From: Trametes villosa
Lineage: Eukaryota > Basidiomycota > Agaricomycetes > Polyporales > Polyporaceae
Assembly (NCBI GenBank): GCA_002964805.2
Contig: PUDQ02000016.1
Coordinates: 959,194 to 1,023,193, forward strand
Length of the DNA stretch: 64,000 bases
Reading direction: 5' to 3'
Under the pieces are notes generated by a model that saw only the letters and a list, made by a program, of their open reading frames with translations, searched no databases and was not told where the DNA came from. Of the stretch, positions 22,311 to 32,900 are shown in pieces. The first letter of the stretch is position 1. Every line of letters begins with the position of its first letter. A program made the translations under genes and the position numbers.

Positions 22311-23052
22311 GTGCCCGAATGCGCGATGAGAAGTCGAAGTGGCGGGGACGCGAGGTAGGAGGGCAGGGGGGGGTATGCAGCTGTGTATGCGCTCAGGCAT
22401 TCTGATTTATATCTACCTTCCTTTGACCGCTTCTGTCCGTGCCCGAGCCGATCCTCCGTATATGTATTCCGGGACTTCAACCCCTCGCCTCGATATCTCT
22501 CGCCACTTCGGCGCGCGTTCTCTGGGTGCTCCAGGCTCCAGGCCTCGCACTTATCGACTGGGGTAGTACTGAAACTCAGCAAGCGGTTGCCAGTACTGGC
22601 CGGGCGGCCTTGGTTGAACCTGGTGGTTCAGAAGTGCCGTGTGCCCGGTGTTGCGGCTGTTCCGTCCACTGGCATGTCGCCCGGTCTGACACCGTGGGTG
22701 CTCCTCAGTGTGCCAGAGAGACCTCCACTGCCGAGCTCCTACCACGACCCGAATCATACTGAGAGGTATAGGGGTGTTTAACGTTCAATTTTCAGGATCT
22801 TCTTCAATCTCTCCTTGGGGTCGCTGAGCGGCGTAGGTCACTGTCAAGCGCGGTCACGTGGCGCCGGCTGCTTAGGCGCACGTGGGATGCGCGACTTGCG
22901 CGACGCGTTGTTGACAGACTCTGCCCGCCACCACCATCCTCTCTGCTTCGCCTTCTGCACCTCCGCCGTGGACCTACAGCATAGAAACTGAGGACAGTTG
23001 CGCCCATATTTAGAACGCATCTTCCTCACGTAGATATCGCCGCATTGCGCAA
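22311..23052. other. Intergenic, nothing recognised
   Basis: 3' flank of the BTB gene and promoter of the RING gene downstream. No repeat or exon seen. Confidence 0.35.
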
Positions 23053-24698
23053 ATGGCGCCTTTCTTGTGCAGCATCTGCCAGGACTTGCACCGGCTTGAC
23101 AAGCTGCGCTCTCTCCCTTGCGGTAAGCATCCTACTCATTTTACAGATTATCCATGCGAACACGCTGCCTCATTGGCCTCCCAATGCGCGAGAGAACCGT
23201 GGCGAATGTGTGGATCGGAAGCGCTTCGGTGGTTGAAACAGTCTTGCACGCTTCCCGCGCGCTGAGCATCCCCCATACTTTGTGTATCCCGCCGCTTACG
23301 CATCTCTCCCAGGGCATACATTCTGCGGCAAATGCATCCAGGGCTGCATCGAAATAACCACCCGACGGCCTGACCAGAACGGGGTGAGGCCCGCCCTGCC
23401 GCGCCAGCCGACATGCCCCTCCTGCCGCAAGGTCTTCAAACGCACCGACCCCCACCCCATCTACCTCGACTCCGGGGACTCGTCCTCCCAGCCTTCGGGC
23501 GAGGCCGCACGGCCGCCATGTCACTCGGACGCGGTGCACCAGCGCATACAGACCGCGACTCGCGAGATCAACGTGACTGAGCGGGACCTACGCCCGCAGA
23601 CGGTGCAGAAGGCGGCGCTGGAGATGGAGAAGGTCGTCGAGCTGAGCGACGGTCAGCAAGAGTGTTTGCTGGTACGTACTTATGCGGTACTAGCAGTCGG
23701 AAATTCTCATCGGCTGATCCCTTGACAGGGCCTCCTTGCCGCCGTCGCGGAGCGCTGGCGCGGGATGCTGCCGGTGCTCTCTACTGTGGCTAATCAGCGC
23801 AACGAGCTCCTGGCGCTGCAGGACCAACTCCGCCAGACGAAGCTCGCCAAGGAGGCCGCAGAGAAAGCTACCTCACGAGCGGAGAAGATCGCGACGAATG
23901 CGGTCAACACGGCAGGAGATGTCCACAATGCCCTCGAGAAGGCCAAAGCCGAGATCAAGACGTTGCAAGGCGATGCAGAGAGCGCGAGGAAGGCGCATAA
24001 TGAAGAGATGGCCGAGAAACAGAAGAAGATCAAGTGGCTCTACGACAGTGTGCAGGCCTTCAAGAAGCAGGTACGTGTGGCCGCTTGGTCGGAGCGCGTT
24101 TCACTCACAGTCGAAGTGTAGGAGACCAAGCAGAAGGCGGAGATCGAGAGGCTCAAGGAGGAAGCGCGAGAGCAAGCCAGGCTGCTCGAAGCTGCTGAAT
24201 CGCAGGTTGTTGACCTAGAGGTGGAGGAGGATGGCGCTATATCGGAGTCGCTGGTGATCCAGCCGGGAGGCAGTCAGGTTAGTAGTTTACAAGGGGTTCC
24301 CAAGATACATTCTGACACTATCTCTGTTGCAGGCGTACGATTGGTCCGGGTCACAAGCAACATTCGAAAGACTCCCCACCACAGTGCGCAAGCGCAAAGG
24401 GTCTGAAGACGAGCTCGCCTTCCTCGACGCAGAACTGGAACCATCGGACTACGACGAACCGGCTCCGGCTCCGGAGGCTCGCAAACGCGTATTGAGGCCC
24501 ATGGCAGTGAAAGCGCCAGTCTTCTCGTCAGACTGGCAGCTTCCACCCGCGCAAGTTAAGCAGCAGAAAGGAAAGCAACGCCCTTTGCAGCGGTCGACGT
24601 CGGCGACCATGTATAACCCTCTCGCCTTGGACCCGCACGGGCGCCCGCTGAAGCCTGTCCATGTGGGATCGAGGAAGCGGATGCGCGGAGACTCGTGA
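23053..24698 (+). CDS. RING-finger coiled-coil protein (long form)
   Basis: Likely E3 ubiquitin ligase. Exons 23053..23122, 23313..23671, 23729..24070, 24122..24277 and 24333..24698 give 430 residues. An N-terminal C3HC4 RING (MAPFLCSICQDL, LPCGHTFCGKCIQGC, TCPSCRKVF) is followed by a long coiled coil (about residues 145-310: ELLALQDQLRQTKLAKEAAE; NALEKAKAEIKTLQGDAESA; KAEIERLKEEAREQARLLEA). The C-terminal part is basic and proline-containing (TVRKRKGSEDELAFLDAELE; GSRKRMRGDS), suggesting a nuclear protein. Intron 1 is unusually long for this window (190 bases) and splits the same Gly codon as in the RING gene at 20.4 kb, so the two are probably old paralogues. A CCG microsatellite at about 24751..24770 lies in the 3' flank. 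Confidence 0.82.
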
Positions 24699-25375
24699 AG
24701 AGTCCTCTCGCTAGGATCCGCGGCATCTCCTCCCTGTACATTCTATCTTGCCGCCGCCGCCGCCGCCGCCTTCTTGCAATGTAGTTTGGGAGATCTTGGA
24801 TGCCTAGATGGAAGCACTAGCGCCGTGGAATCCCTGCCCCGCGGCGGCGGTCTTGACAGCGTGCACGTAGCTTCCCAGCCCCGACGCAGGACCCATCATC
24901 TTCTGTCCATTTTGACGTGCGGCGGTGTCTCTTCGCGTTGTCAGATACATCGCGTTGACTACGCCGGTAGGGTTTTGTGCGATTCGGTATGAACGAGGTA
25001 GAAATCATTCTGTAGAATCGGTTTCGAAACGGTGGCTTTGGTGACTATTGTAGAACATTATTGATGGTTGTAGACACTCTATCGTACAGTACTCCCCGAG
25101 CCTCGCTGTACTGGCGGAATGCCATACGAGCTCGGAATCAGCATCACGGCGTGCGCAGAAGAGGGAGACGGCTTCGATCTCGCGACCGCGGTGTTGGGAT
25201 CGTGGGAAAGCGTAGTGCCGCCCAGCGAGCTCGCCGTGCACAGCGTTCCCGACGCCAGACATGAGACCCCCATCGCCGTCGCTCCGTCACCGTCACCGTG
25301 CTTGAACTGCCCACCGACGACCGCCGGCACGGACGACGCCCCATTCTCCCGCCCACCGCCCCCTGCTCCCAGTAA
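24699..25375. other. Intergenic with CCG microsatellite
   Basis: A run of about six to seven CCG units at 24751..24770; otherwise only the promoter and 5' leader of the next gene. No RNA gene seen. Confidence 0.5.
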
Positions 25376-27322
25376 ATGTCCAACGGCTACCTCGCCTCGC
25401 CACTCTCCCCACCCCGCCCCACATCCCGCCCGTCCTCGCGAGGCTCGATCCGCTCCGCGGGCCGCTCGTCGAGCCCCAGTGTATCCATAGACGGGGACAA
25501 CGGTGCGTGCCTCCCTCCATTCTCCCCCTCCCCTCCGACGGCTCGCTATCACTGCCCTATAACTGACCCGGCGCCCGCACCGCGCACCGCCCGCTGCTGC
25601 AGTGGCCATCCGGAATCAGATGTCCACGCTGAAGCACAACATCCGCCACCAGCAAGCCCAGCTCAACGCGCTCGAGAAGGAGGTCCTCCGCGGCCCGCGC
25701 CCGCTGCCCCCCGGCATCTTCGCCTCGCCCCCGATGTCCCCCGCCGAGCTCGACGCCGCGGCGCCCCCCAGCTCGTTCACGCCGCGCATCGCGCGCCGGA
25801 GCAGCTACGACGCACTACAGGGCCTTGCAGGCCCCGACTCGAGCCTGCCGCTCCCGAGGAGAGAGAGCGAGAACAGCATCCGGGAGGGCATCCCGACGTC
25901 GTCCGGGTCCGGGCACCGCTCGTCGAGCCCGACAAGGACCCTCAGCCGTACGTCCTGCTATTGCGCTCTCTTGTCGGGCCATCGTATTGAGGTTTGTCAG
26001 GTATCCCTGTGTCATCAGTAGGTATGTTGGAATGCCCGTTTCCTTTGTCTGCCTTCCGTTCTGCAAGCGTTTGCCGTGATCATGTTGGCTATCCATCACA
26101 ATCCCTCCTTGCATCCGCATATAGCGAGCTTCGTCGCACTTTGGAACACTAGTTCATGGCGCACGAGCCCGATCATACTTGCACCAAGTGCACCGGCTAC
26201 CGATGTGCAGCATCCTATGACGTATTCCGACCGGGCGCCGTTCCCTCATTTCCGTGCCGCGCCCAGCGCAAACTTCCAACTTCCCATTAGCTGACGCGCC
26301 CTCCGCAGGAAACGCGCGTGCGCTGGCCGAGGAAGATAACGGCAACACATCACACTCCAACCACCTCTCCGTGTCCACCTCGTCCATGGGCGGCGGCTCG
26401 TCCCCACGGCGGCAGTCTTTCGCACCGGGAAACACCACGAAAGTCCTGGCGGACCTACAAGCCGGGGTGCTGAATGCGAAGAACGCGCTGGAGAACACGA
26501 AGGCGCAGCTGCGCGTCAGCCAGCGGCAGGTAAGCCAGCTGACGCGGCAGACGGAGGATCTGAAGGAGGTGCGGGAGCGGTTGCGGCTGGAGAATGAGGG
26601 CTTGAATAATGTGGTAGCGAGGAAGGAGCGGTTACTGCAGGAGGTGAGTCCCGGTATGCCCTTCCAGTGTGGCTTGTGCTAACTGTGGGGTCAGGTGCTC
26701 GATCGGGCACGGAAAGCAGAAGCAGAAGTGATCACACTAAGGTCATCGCTCAAGAACGAGACATCCTCATCGAAGAAGACGATTCGGGACATGGAGGCAT
26801 CCCTCACAGAGTGCACGGCGCGCACGCAGAAGGCCGAGCGGGAGTACGCGGTGCTGCGGGACTCGATCAAGGGCCTCGTGGAGTCGTTCCAGACGGACGC
26901 AGTGAACCTCCGGGAGGAGATGAAGCGGCGCGAGGAGAAGCTGAAGACGGAGGCGGAGGAGATGGGGCGCAAGTACCGGCTGCTGCTCGAGGAGATCCAG
27001 AAGGAGCGCGAGGAGGGCGGGGAGGGCATCGGCGAGCTGCGGCGGCTGACGCGCGAGAACGAGCGGATAGGGAAGGAGATCGAGGACGGGCTCCGGACGG
27101 AGATGTGCGCGCTGCGCGCGGAGGTCGACCGGTCGACGACGGAGAGCGAGGAGGCGACGCAGACCGCAAAGTAAGTCTTCGGCGTGCATCCCGCTTGTTT
27201 CCTGCTCGCTGACCTGGGGTCCGGTTTGCAGAGACCTTGCCGCGGAGCTCGGCCGCCTACGCCGGCTCATGCGACAAGCGGGCGCCTCTGCAGCGCAGGG
27301 CGCCCGCAACGGACCGTCATGA
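25376..27322 (+). CDS. Coiled-coil protein, possibly SHE3-like
   Basis: Exons 25376..25502, 25603..25947, 26309..26643, 26695..27170 and 27232..27322 give 457 residues. The N-terminus is Ser/Pro/Arg-rich and disordered (MSNGYLASPLSPPRPTSRPS). A short helix follows (VAIRNQMSTLKHNIRHQQAQ), then a second disordered stretch, then a nearly continuous coiled coil from about residue 190 (VLADLQAGVLNAKNALENTK; LTRQTEDLKEVRERLRLENE; GRKYRLLLEEIQKEREEG) to LGRLRRLMRQAG. This layout resembles the basidiomycete proteins annotated as SWI5-dependent HO expression protein 3, an adaptor linking mRNA cargo to type V myosin, but coiled coils are poor evidence of kinship. Intron 3 is long (25948..26308) and could hide an extra exon. 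Function therefore open. Confidence 0.7.
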
Positions 27323-27934
27323 CTGCCCCATCGACCCGGCCCCATTCGTCTCGTACACTGCACCTCACATGTTGTTTATCAGCCCCGTCGCTTTGCTGTC
27401 TAATCTTATACCCAGGACACAGCGTCCTGACAGTCAGATATCCAGGACCACCGGACTTAATCACAATCTATTGTTTGTATGGACACTGGCATGAGTGCGG
27501 ACGCTCGGACGTTCGTTCATATGGTGCATCGCAGATAATCGCGAGGTATAGGCCGCCGTGTTATGTCGCGCTCGTCATCCTGTGGAATAACATCCATGTA
27601 CGAGACTTGGCACGGCGCCCATGACCCACCGAGACCCACTTGAACCGTTCCTACATGTCCTGGACGGTGCTGGATGGCTTGGGCTGGTTGCACAAAATGC
27701 ATGCCACCATCGCGTCAGACGCACCGCACATTGCATCTCGGTGGGGGGACGACGCACGTGGAGGAGGTGTCGCGTCAGCTCGCGTGATGGCCCCCGCGCC
27801 GGATCTAAACCGTATGGAACGCGTCCGAGCCTGGCCAAGCGGCTATATAGCCCCCCGCTCAAAACGGCCTCCCCGGCTTTTCTTCCTCTACCACCACCTC
27901 GTCTCCTTCCCGTACTCGCACACACAGCGAAGCA
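27323..27934. other. Intergenic with CBS promoter
   Basis: 3' flank of the coiled-coil gene and upstream region of cystathionine beta-synthase, including the TATA box listed separately. Pyrimidine-rich leader at 27885..27915. Confidence 0.5.
27844..27849 (+). promoter_or_regulatory. TATA box of cystathionine beta-synthase gene
   Basis: TATATA in the context GCGGCTATATAGCCCC, 85 bases before the ATG at 27935, with a pyrimidine-rich stretch between them. Position and context fit a strong RNA polymerase II core promoter. Confidence 0.65.
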
Positions 27935-29604
27935 ATGGCGCACGTACCCCATATCATAGACAGCGCACTCGGCGCCGTCGGACACACCCCTCTCGTCAGG
28001 CTGGACCGGATCGCGAAACAGGAGGGCTTGCAGTGCAATCTTCGTGAGTATATGCGCCTGTCTTTGCTCGGTTGTCTATTGCTTACAACCTGTATGTAGT
28101 TGGCAAGGTTGAATACACCTCTGCAGGCGGCTCCGTCAAAGACAGGATAGCAAAGCGGATGGTAGAAGAGGCCGAGCGGGAGGGCAAGCTTATCCCCGGA
28201 TACAGCGTGGTCATCGAGCCAACGTCTGGCAACACTGGTCAGTGTCTGCACAGCCTGAAAATATCTCACATATACTGATGCGACTGTCTGCAGGCATCGG
28301 TCTTGCGATGGCGTGTGCTATCAAGGTCAAACAGACTTTCCGTACTTGCTTGAACACGTACTGAATACTACAGATAAGGGATATTCGGTAATCATCACGA
28401 TGCCTAACAAGATGTCTCTCGTGAGTGGCTCTCCCATGAGATGCTTCCATCCCCGGACTAACACCGTTTCCATGTCCTCAGGAGAAGGAAGCTGCGTTAC
28501 GCGCACTTGGCGCAGAGGTCGTCCGCACGCCCACCGAGGCGGCATGGGATTCCCCCGAGTCCCATATAGGTAGAGCCCCCCATCCACCGTCTGGTACGCC
28601 TCGTGGCTGAATTCCTTAACGATCGCAGGAGTGGCGAACCGTCTGCAACGTGAAATTCCGGGCGGCATCATCCTCGACCAATACCGCAACGTATGATCCG
28701 CCACCCCCCGGGTTGCAAATATTCCACTAACGCGTGAATATGCAGGTGAACAACCCCCTGGCGCACGAGTACACCACCGGCCCTGAAATTGTGGAGGCTG
28801 TCGTCTCCACGCCATCCACTGGCGATCGGACTTCCTCGGGCAAGGTGGACGTCTTCGTCGCAGGCGCGGGTACTGGTGGTACTATCACCGGTATCTCTCG
28901 TGCGATTAAGAGGCGCCACAACAAGGACTGCATAGTCGTCGGCGTGGATCCCGTACGTCGTCATCCTCCATTCGCCTCGCCCGAGCGATGCTAACATCAT
29001 GACTGGCGCTACAGAAAGGGAGCATCCTGGCCTACCCGGACACCCTGAACGCGGACGGCGCCGCCGGGCAATACGTCGTCGAGGGCATCGGCTACGACTT
29101 CGTCCCGGACGTCCTGTCGCGCGATCCTGCGGACGTTGACCAGTGGCTCAAGTCGTCCGACGACGAAGCGTTCGCAGCGGTCCGCCTGCTCATGCGCCAC
29201 GAAGGCCTGCTCGTAGGTGGCAGCAGCGGCAGTGCGCTGAGCGGCGCGCTCCGGTGGCTTCGCAGCGATGCAGGTCGTACCGTCGCACAAACCGAGGGCG
29301 CGAATGTTGTCATCTTGCTCCCGGATGGGTATGTCGACGCCTCTTCTATGACGGTGTTGTGAATGTATGCTGACGGTGTACCTGCTATACCAGCATCCGG
29401 AACTACATGAGCAAACCCTGGTTCCTCAAGATGGCGCTGGAGGCGGAGCCGTCTCCACTCGCGCACCAGATCGCCGAGGTGCTGAAGACGTCCAAGAGCG
29501 ACGTGCAGACGAACGTAGACGGGCTTGCGGAGGGCATCGCGTCGCGCACGTCTGCCCCGGACCTAAAGAACAGGCCCGACGCGGCCGACGAAGTCTCCAA
29601 GTAG
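27935..29604 (+). CDS. Cystathionine beta-synthase (PLP enzyme)
   Basis: Condenses serine and homocysteine to cystathionine in the cytosol (transsulfuration). Exons 27935..28043, 28100..28237, 28294..28325, 28379..28420, 28482..28569, 28629..28690, 28746..28952, 29015..29328 and 29394..29604; 400 residues. Landmarks: [32 protein letters not shown] with the PLP lysine, [71 protein letters not shown] (phosphate cup), LVGGSSGSA, and [12 protein letters not shown]. These phrases fit CBS better than O-acetylserine sulfhydrylase. It lacks the N-terminal heme segment and ends without the paired CBS (Bateman) regulatory domains found in human and yeast enzymes, so S-adenosylmethionine control by that route is not expected. 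The acceptor gataag at 28378 is unusual but required. Confidence 0.9.
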
Positions 29605-29914
29605 ATGTAGCGGAGCAGGGTGGGCGCGCGACTGGGGAGGTCATAGACGAGAAGAGAACTGTATACATTACACGGACTGTTTAGCGTCGTAGGACTGTGT
29701 CATGAGTATCGCGCTGTGAATGAGAACGAGCTCGTCTGATCTGCCAATATGGATGCCCCGGACAGGTTACTGCGTGCACGGCTCTCGGTGGGAGCTGCGC
29801 ACGCATGAGTGAAATATTATGGATAAACTATACGAAGTACACGGGCTCGGAACGATAGCAATGCTCGACAATGTCAACGCGAATGAATGTGATACGGTCA
29901 TCCGTCTCCTACTC
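29605..29914. other. Convergent 3' ends
   Basis: Short spacer between the CBS stop and the Doa10 stop; should contain both polyadenylation sites. No other feature. Confidence 0.4.
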
Positions 29915-32900
29915 CTACTCCTCCCCCTCTGCATCTGCCTCTCCCTCTAGCTCTGCCTCGGCTTCGGCTTCAACCTCAATTTCAACATCAGCTTCCGCCG
30001 CAACCGCCTGCCGTCCCGCCGCCTTCGCCCTGGCATCCACCGCGTCCTGCTCCTCAAGGTTGCGCAGGCGCATCTCGACAAGGAACTCCTTGTCGCGGAT
30101 CGTCTGCGACCACGACCGCGTCGCCTTCGACAGCACCCACACCGCGTGCCCCAGCCCGGCCAGCGTGAATATGCTCGGGTAGACGTGCACGACTGTAGTG
30201 CACCATACGTCAGCGAGGTGCATATGGAATAAGAGATCAAGATCGGATGCTCACAGAGGAAGTCGCCGTCCATCGGCAGGGTGACGAGGCGCGAGAGGGC
30301 CCATAGGCCGGCGGCTGGGAAGACAATCATGCCTAGCAACCCCGCGGTGACGGGCACGATGAGCTCCGTTGTCGCGCGTATGGGGTCAAGGTGGGCTAGC
30401 CCGTTGCGGATCAGCTGTACAAACGAGAGTCAGCGGGGTGGTTTCTGCAAGTACATGGGAGGTACTCACCCGTTCAACACCGCGCATGAGGTGATGCGGA
30501 GGCTGGCGCACGCGCATCGAGCGCACGATGATCTTCGTGTACAGCAGCCCGAGCGCCCACATGTCGACGATGCGGATGCGGGGCTCCACGAGCGGGTGCG
30601 CGGCGTGCTTGATCGGCTGAATGACGTACAGCTCGACGACGACGCCCATGAGCGTCGGGATCACGACCCCGAGCGCGCCGAGGAGGTACGTCGCCTGCGC
30701 GATCCAGAGGAGGCTGCGCTTAAGCACGAAAAGCGACCACTGCGCGCGCTCGCCGTCGGACCAGCGCCGCTGGCGGCGCTTGTCCATGCGGTCGAGCGCG
30801 GTGCCGACGAGCCAGCAGCCCCAGAGGAGGTAGAAGCCGAGGATGAACGAGTACCCGTCGTGCACGTCGTACGGGAGGACGAGCCGGAAGACGCCCCGGC
30901 CGAGCAGGATCGGCGCGGCGAGCACGGTCGCGAGCATCGCGGAGCCGAGCGTCCAGATGCAGAGAAGGAAGGCGATCACGCGGTACTTGAAATGTGGCGG
31001 GAGGTAGACGACGGTGTAGTCTTCCTTCACGGGCCGCTTCGCCTTCTCGGCCTCCAGAGTCTGGGCGATGATGAGTCGAGACCCGTTCGCGTCCAGGGGG
31101 TAGCCTTCCTCGTCGACTTCGACGGTGGCGGGGGCGTCCTTGACGAGGGCCACGTTGTCGCTATTGGGCACGCGACGGAAAGTGCCGTCGTGGACGGCCT
31201 CGGCGTCGTCCATCTCTACACCGTTGTCGTTCAGGAGGGACCTCCATGACCAGTGCTCTGGCGTGTACTCTTCTGTGGGGTAACGCTTGCCGAACATGTA
31301 GGACGAGAGGCGAAGCTGTCGAGCCAGGTATTCCCAGATGGAGATGCCCAGTCTTCGGAGAGCCTTGCGAGGGCGGAAGTACTCCATAGTGTATGGCAGA
31401 ACGAGTTGGATGAAGATGAGGTCTACTGGCACTTCGGAAAGCGGTTCCCTGCATGAACGGCTGTCAGAGCGGGCACAGACGGTCTCCAGGCGACAGGTCT
31501 CACCTGATCTTCCACCTGAAGGGCATGATGGTGCCGCGGAAGAGCCGGAGGATGCTCGAGACAGTCGCTACGCCACTGGCAACCACTACCCCATACATTG
31601 CCGCACTCACGAGCAGCTTGCGCAGTTGGACAATGGTTGACCGCTCAAGGATGTCCCGGATGGGATGGAAGTTCTGGTCCTGAGGGTCCTTGATGAACCA
31701 CATCGCGCCCGGACGCATGATTCCCCGGCAGCCGGAAAGGAGCACAGCGAACTGGTACCTGTAGAGGGATGGACGTTGGAATCGACATCTGGAGAAAACG
31801 GGGCAGCGAAGACGTACATGAACATCGTGCCCAAAACCCAGTGGTAAAAGGTTGCGCGCAAGGGTGCGAAGAGCAGGAACGCCGCTCGTGAACGGAAGGT
31901 GCCATGGGGGAACATCCACACCGAGCATATATCCAGCATCATGCCGCATCCGAGCGGGAAGATCATGAGCTCGATGACAATGAACGCAGCAACCTCCACC
32001 AAACTGTGTGAGCATACTGGCAATTCGAACTTTGAAGCGTACATACCTTGACCACAAGGAGCTGCTGTCGGATGGCGTTGCGAACAGCCCGCCCCGCGCT
32101 TCGCATGGTGCCCACCGTCAGTATGTTGAGGTAGATGGCCAGCAGGAGCCCGACGACGGCGTAGCCCAGAGATACGGCAAAGACCCGATCCTGGCGGTCG
32201 TCCCCGGTAGCCATCTCGATCCACGCCTCTTTGCCCTGTGCACTCCACTGCCGGATGTTCTGGCCTAGCGGGGCCATGTACGGCTCAGCTATCCGCATGA
32301 TCGTCGTGTCTTCTTCCAGGAACCGGTACAATGACGACGTCTCGGCTTTGGGTGACTCAGATGGCGTGGCGGGGGCGGCGTCTGCGACCTTCGCAGCAAG
32401 TTCCATGACACGTCCATACTGTGAATGCGGTGAGTGATGCGAACCACATCGTATGGGGCGAGTTTGCGTACCACAGCGGTAGCCACGTCCGCCAACTTCT
32501 CAGCGCGTTCGGGGCCAGCAAAAGATGCAACCGCGCCCAGAGTCGAAGTCGCAGCAACTTGAGCCAGGGCAGCGAGAGGAGTAACCAGTAATCGCGAGAC
32601 GACCAGCAGAACAGTGTCGACTATAGGGTCCGTCACGAGACGGATTGCACGCAGAGGTAGATGCAGAATCTGCATCGCTCTCCGAGGGTTCAGCTGGGGA
32701 CAACAGTTCAGCGCGCATTGTCCTTCTGAACGTCGATGTAAACTTACACTAAGCAATGCGGTCGTCTTGCCGATGGTGAATGGAAGCCATATGCCTAGAC
32801 CAATCGTTGTATCGAGGATGAAAGTCATCAGGATGGCCTAGAGAAACTGTCAGAATGCCTCAGTTCGTGAGCAACGGAGAGTAGCCGCACATTCTGGAGT

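Noticed and set aside
27823..27852. tRNA-like D-arm string (GGCCAAGCGGC) upstream of CBS
   Set aside because: No T arm, anticodon arm or acceptor pairing follows; the stretch is better explained as core promoter with TATATA.
30281..31249. Plus-strand open frame of 322 codons
   Set aside because: Lies opposite the large Doa10 exon 12 with strong membrane-protein signal; composition rich in Arg, Glu and Asp is typical of an antisense frame.
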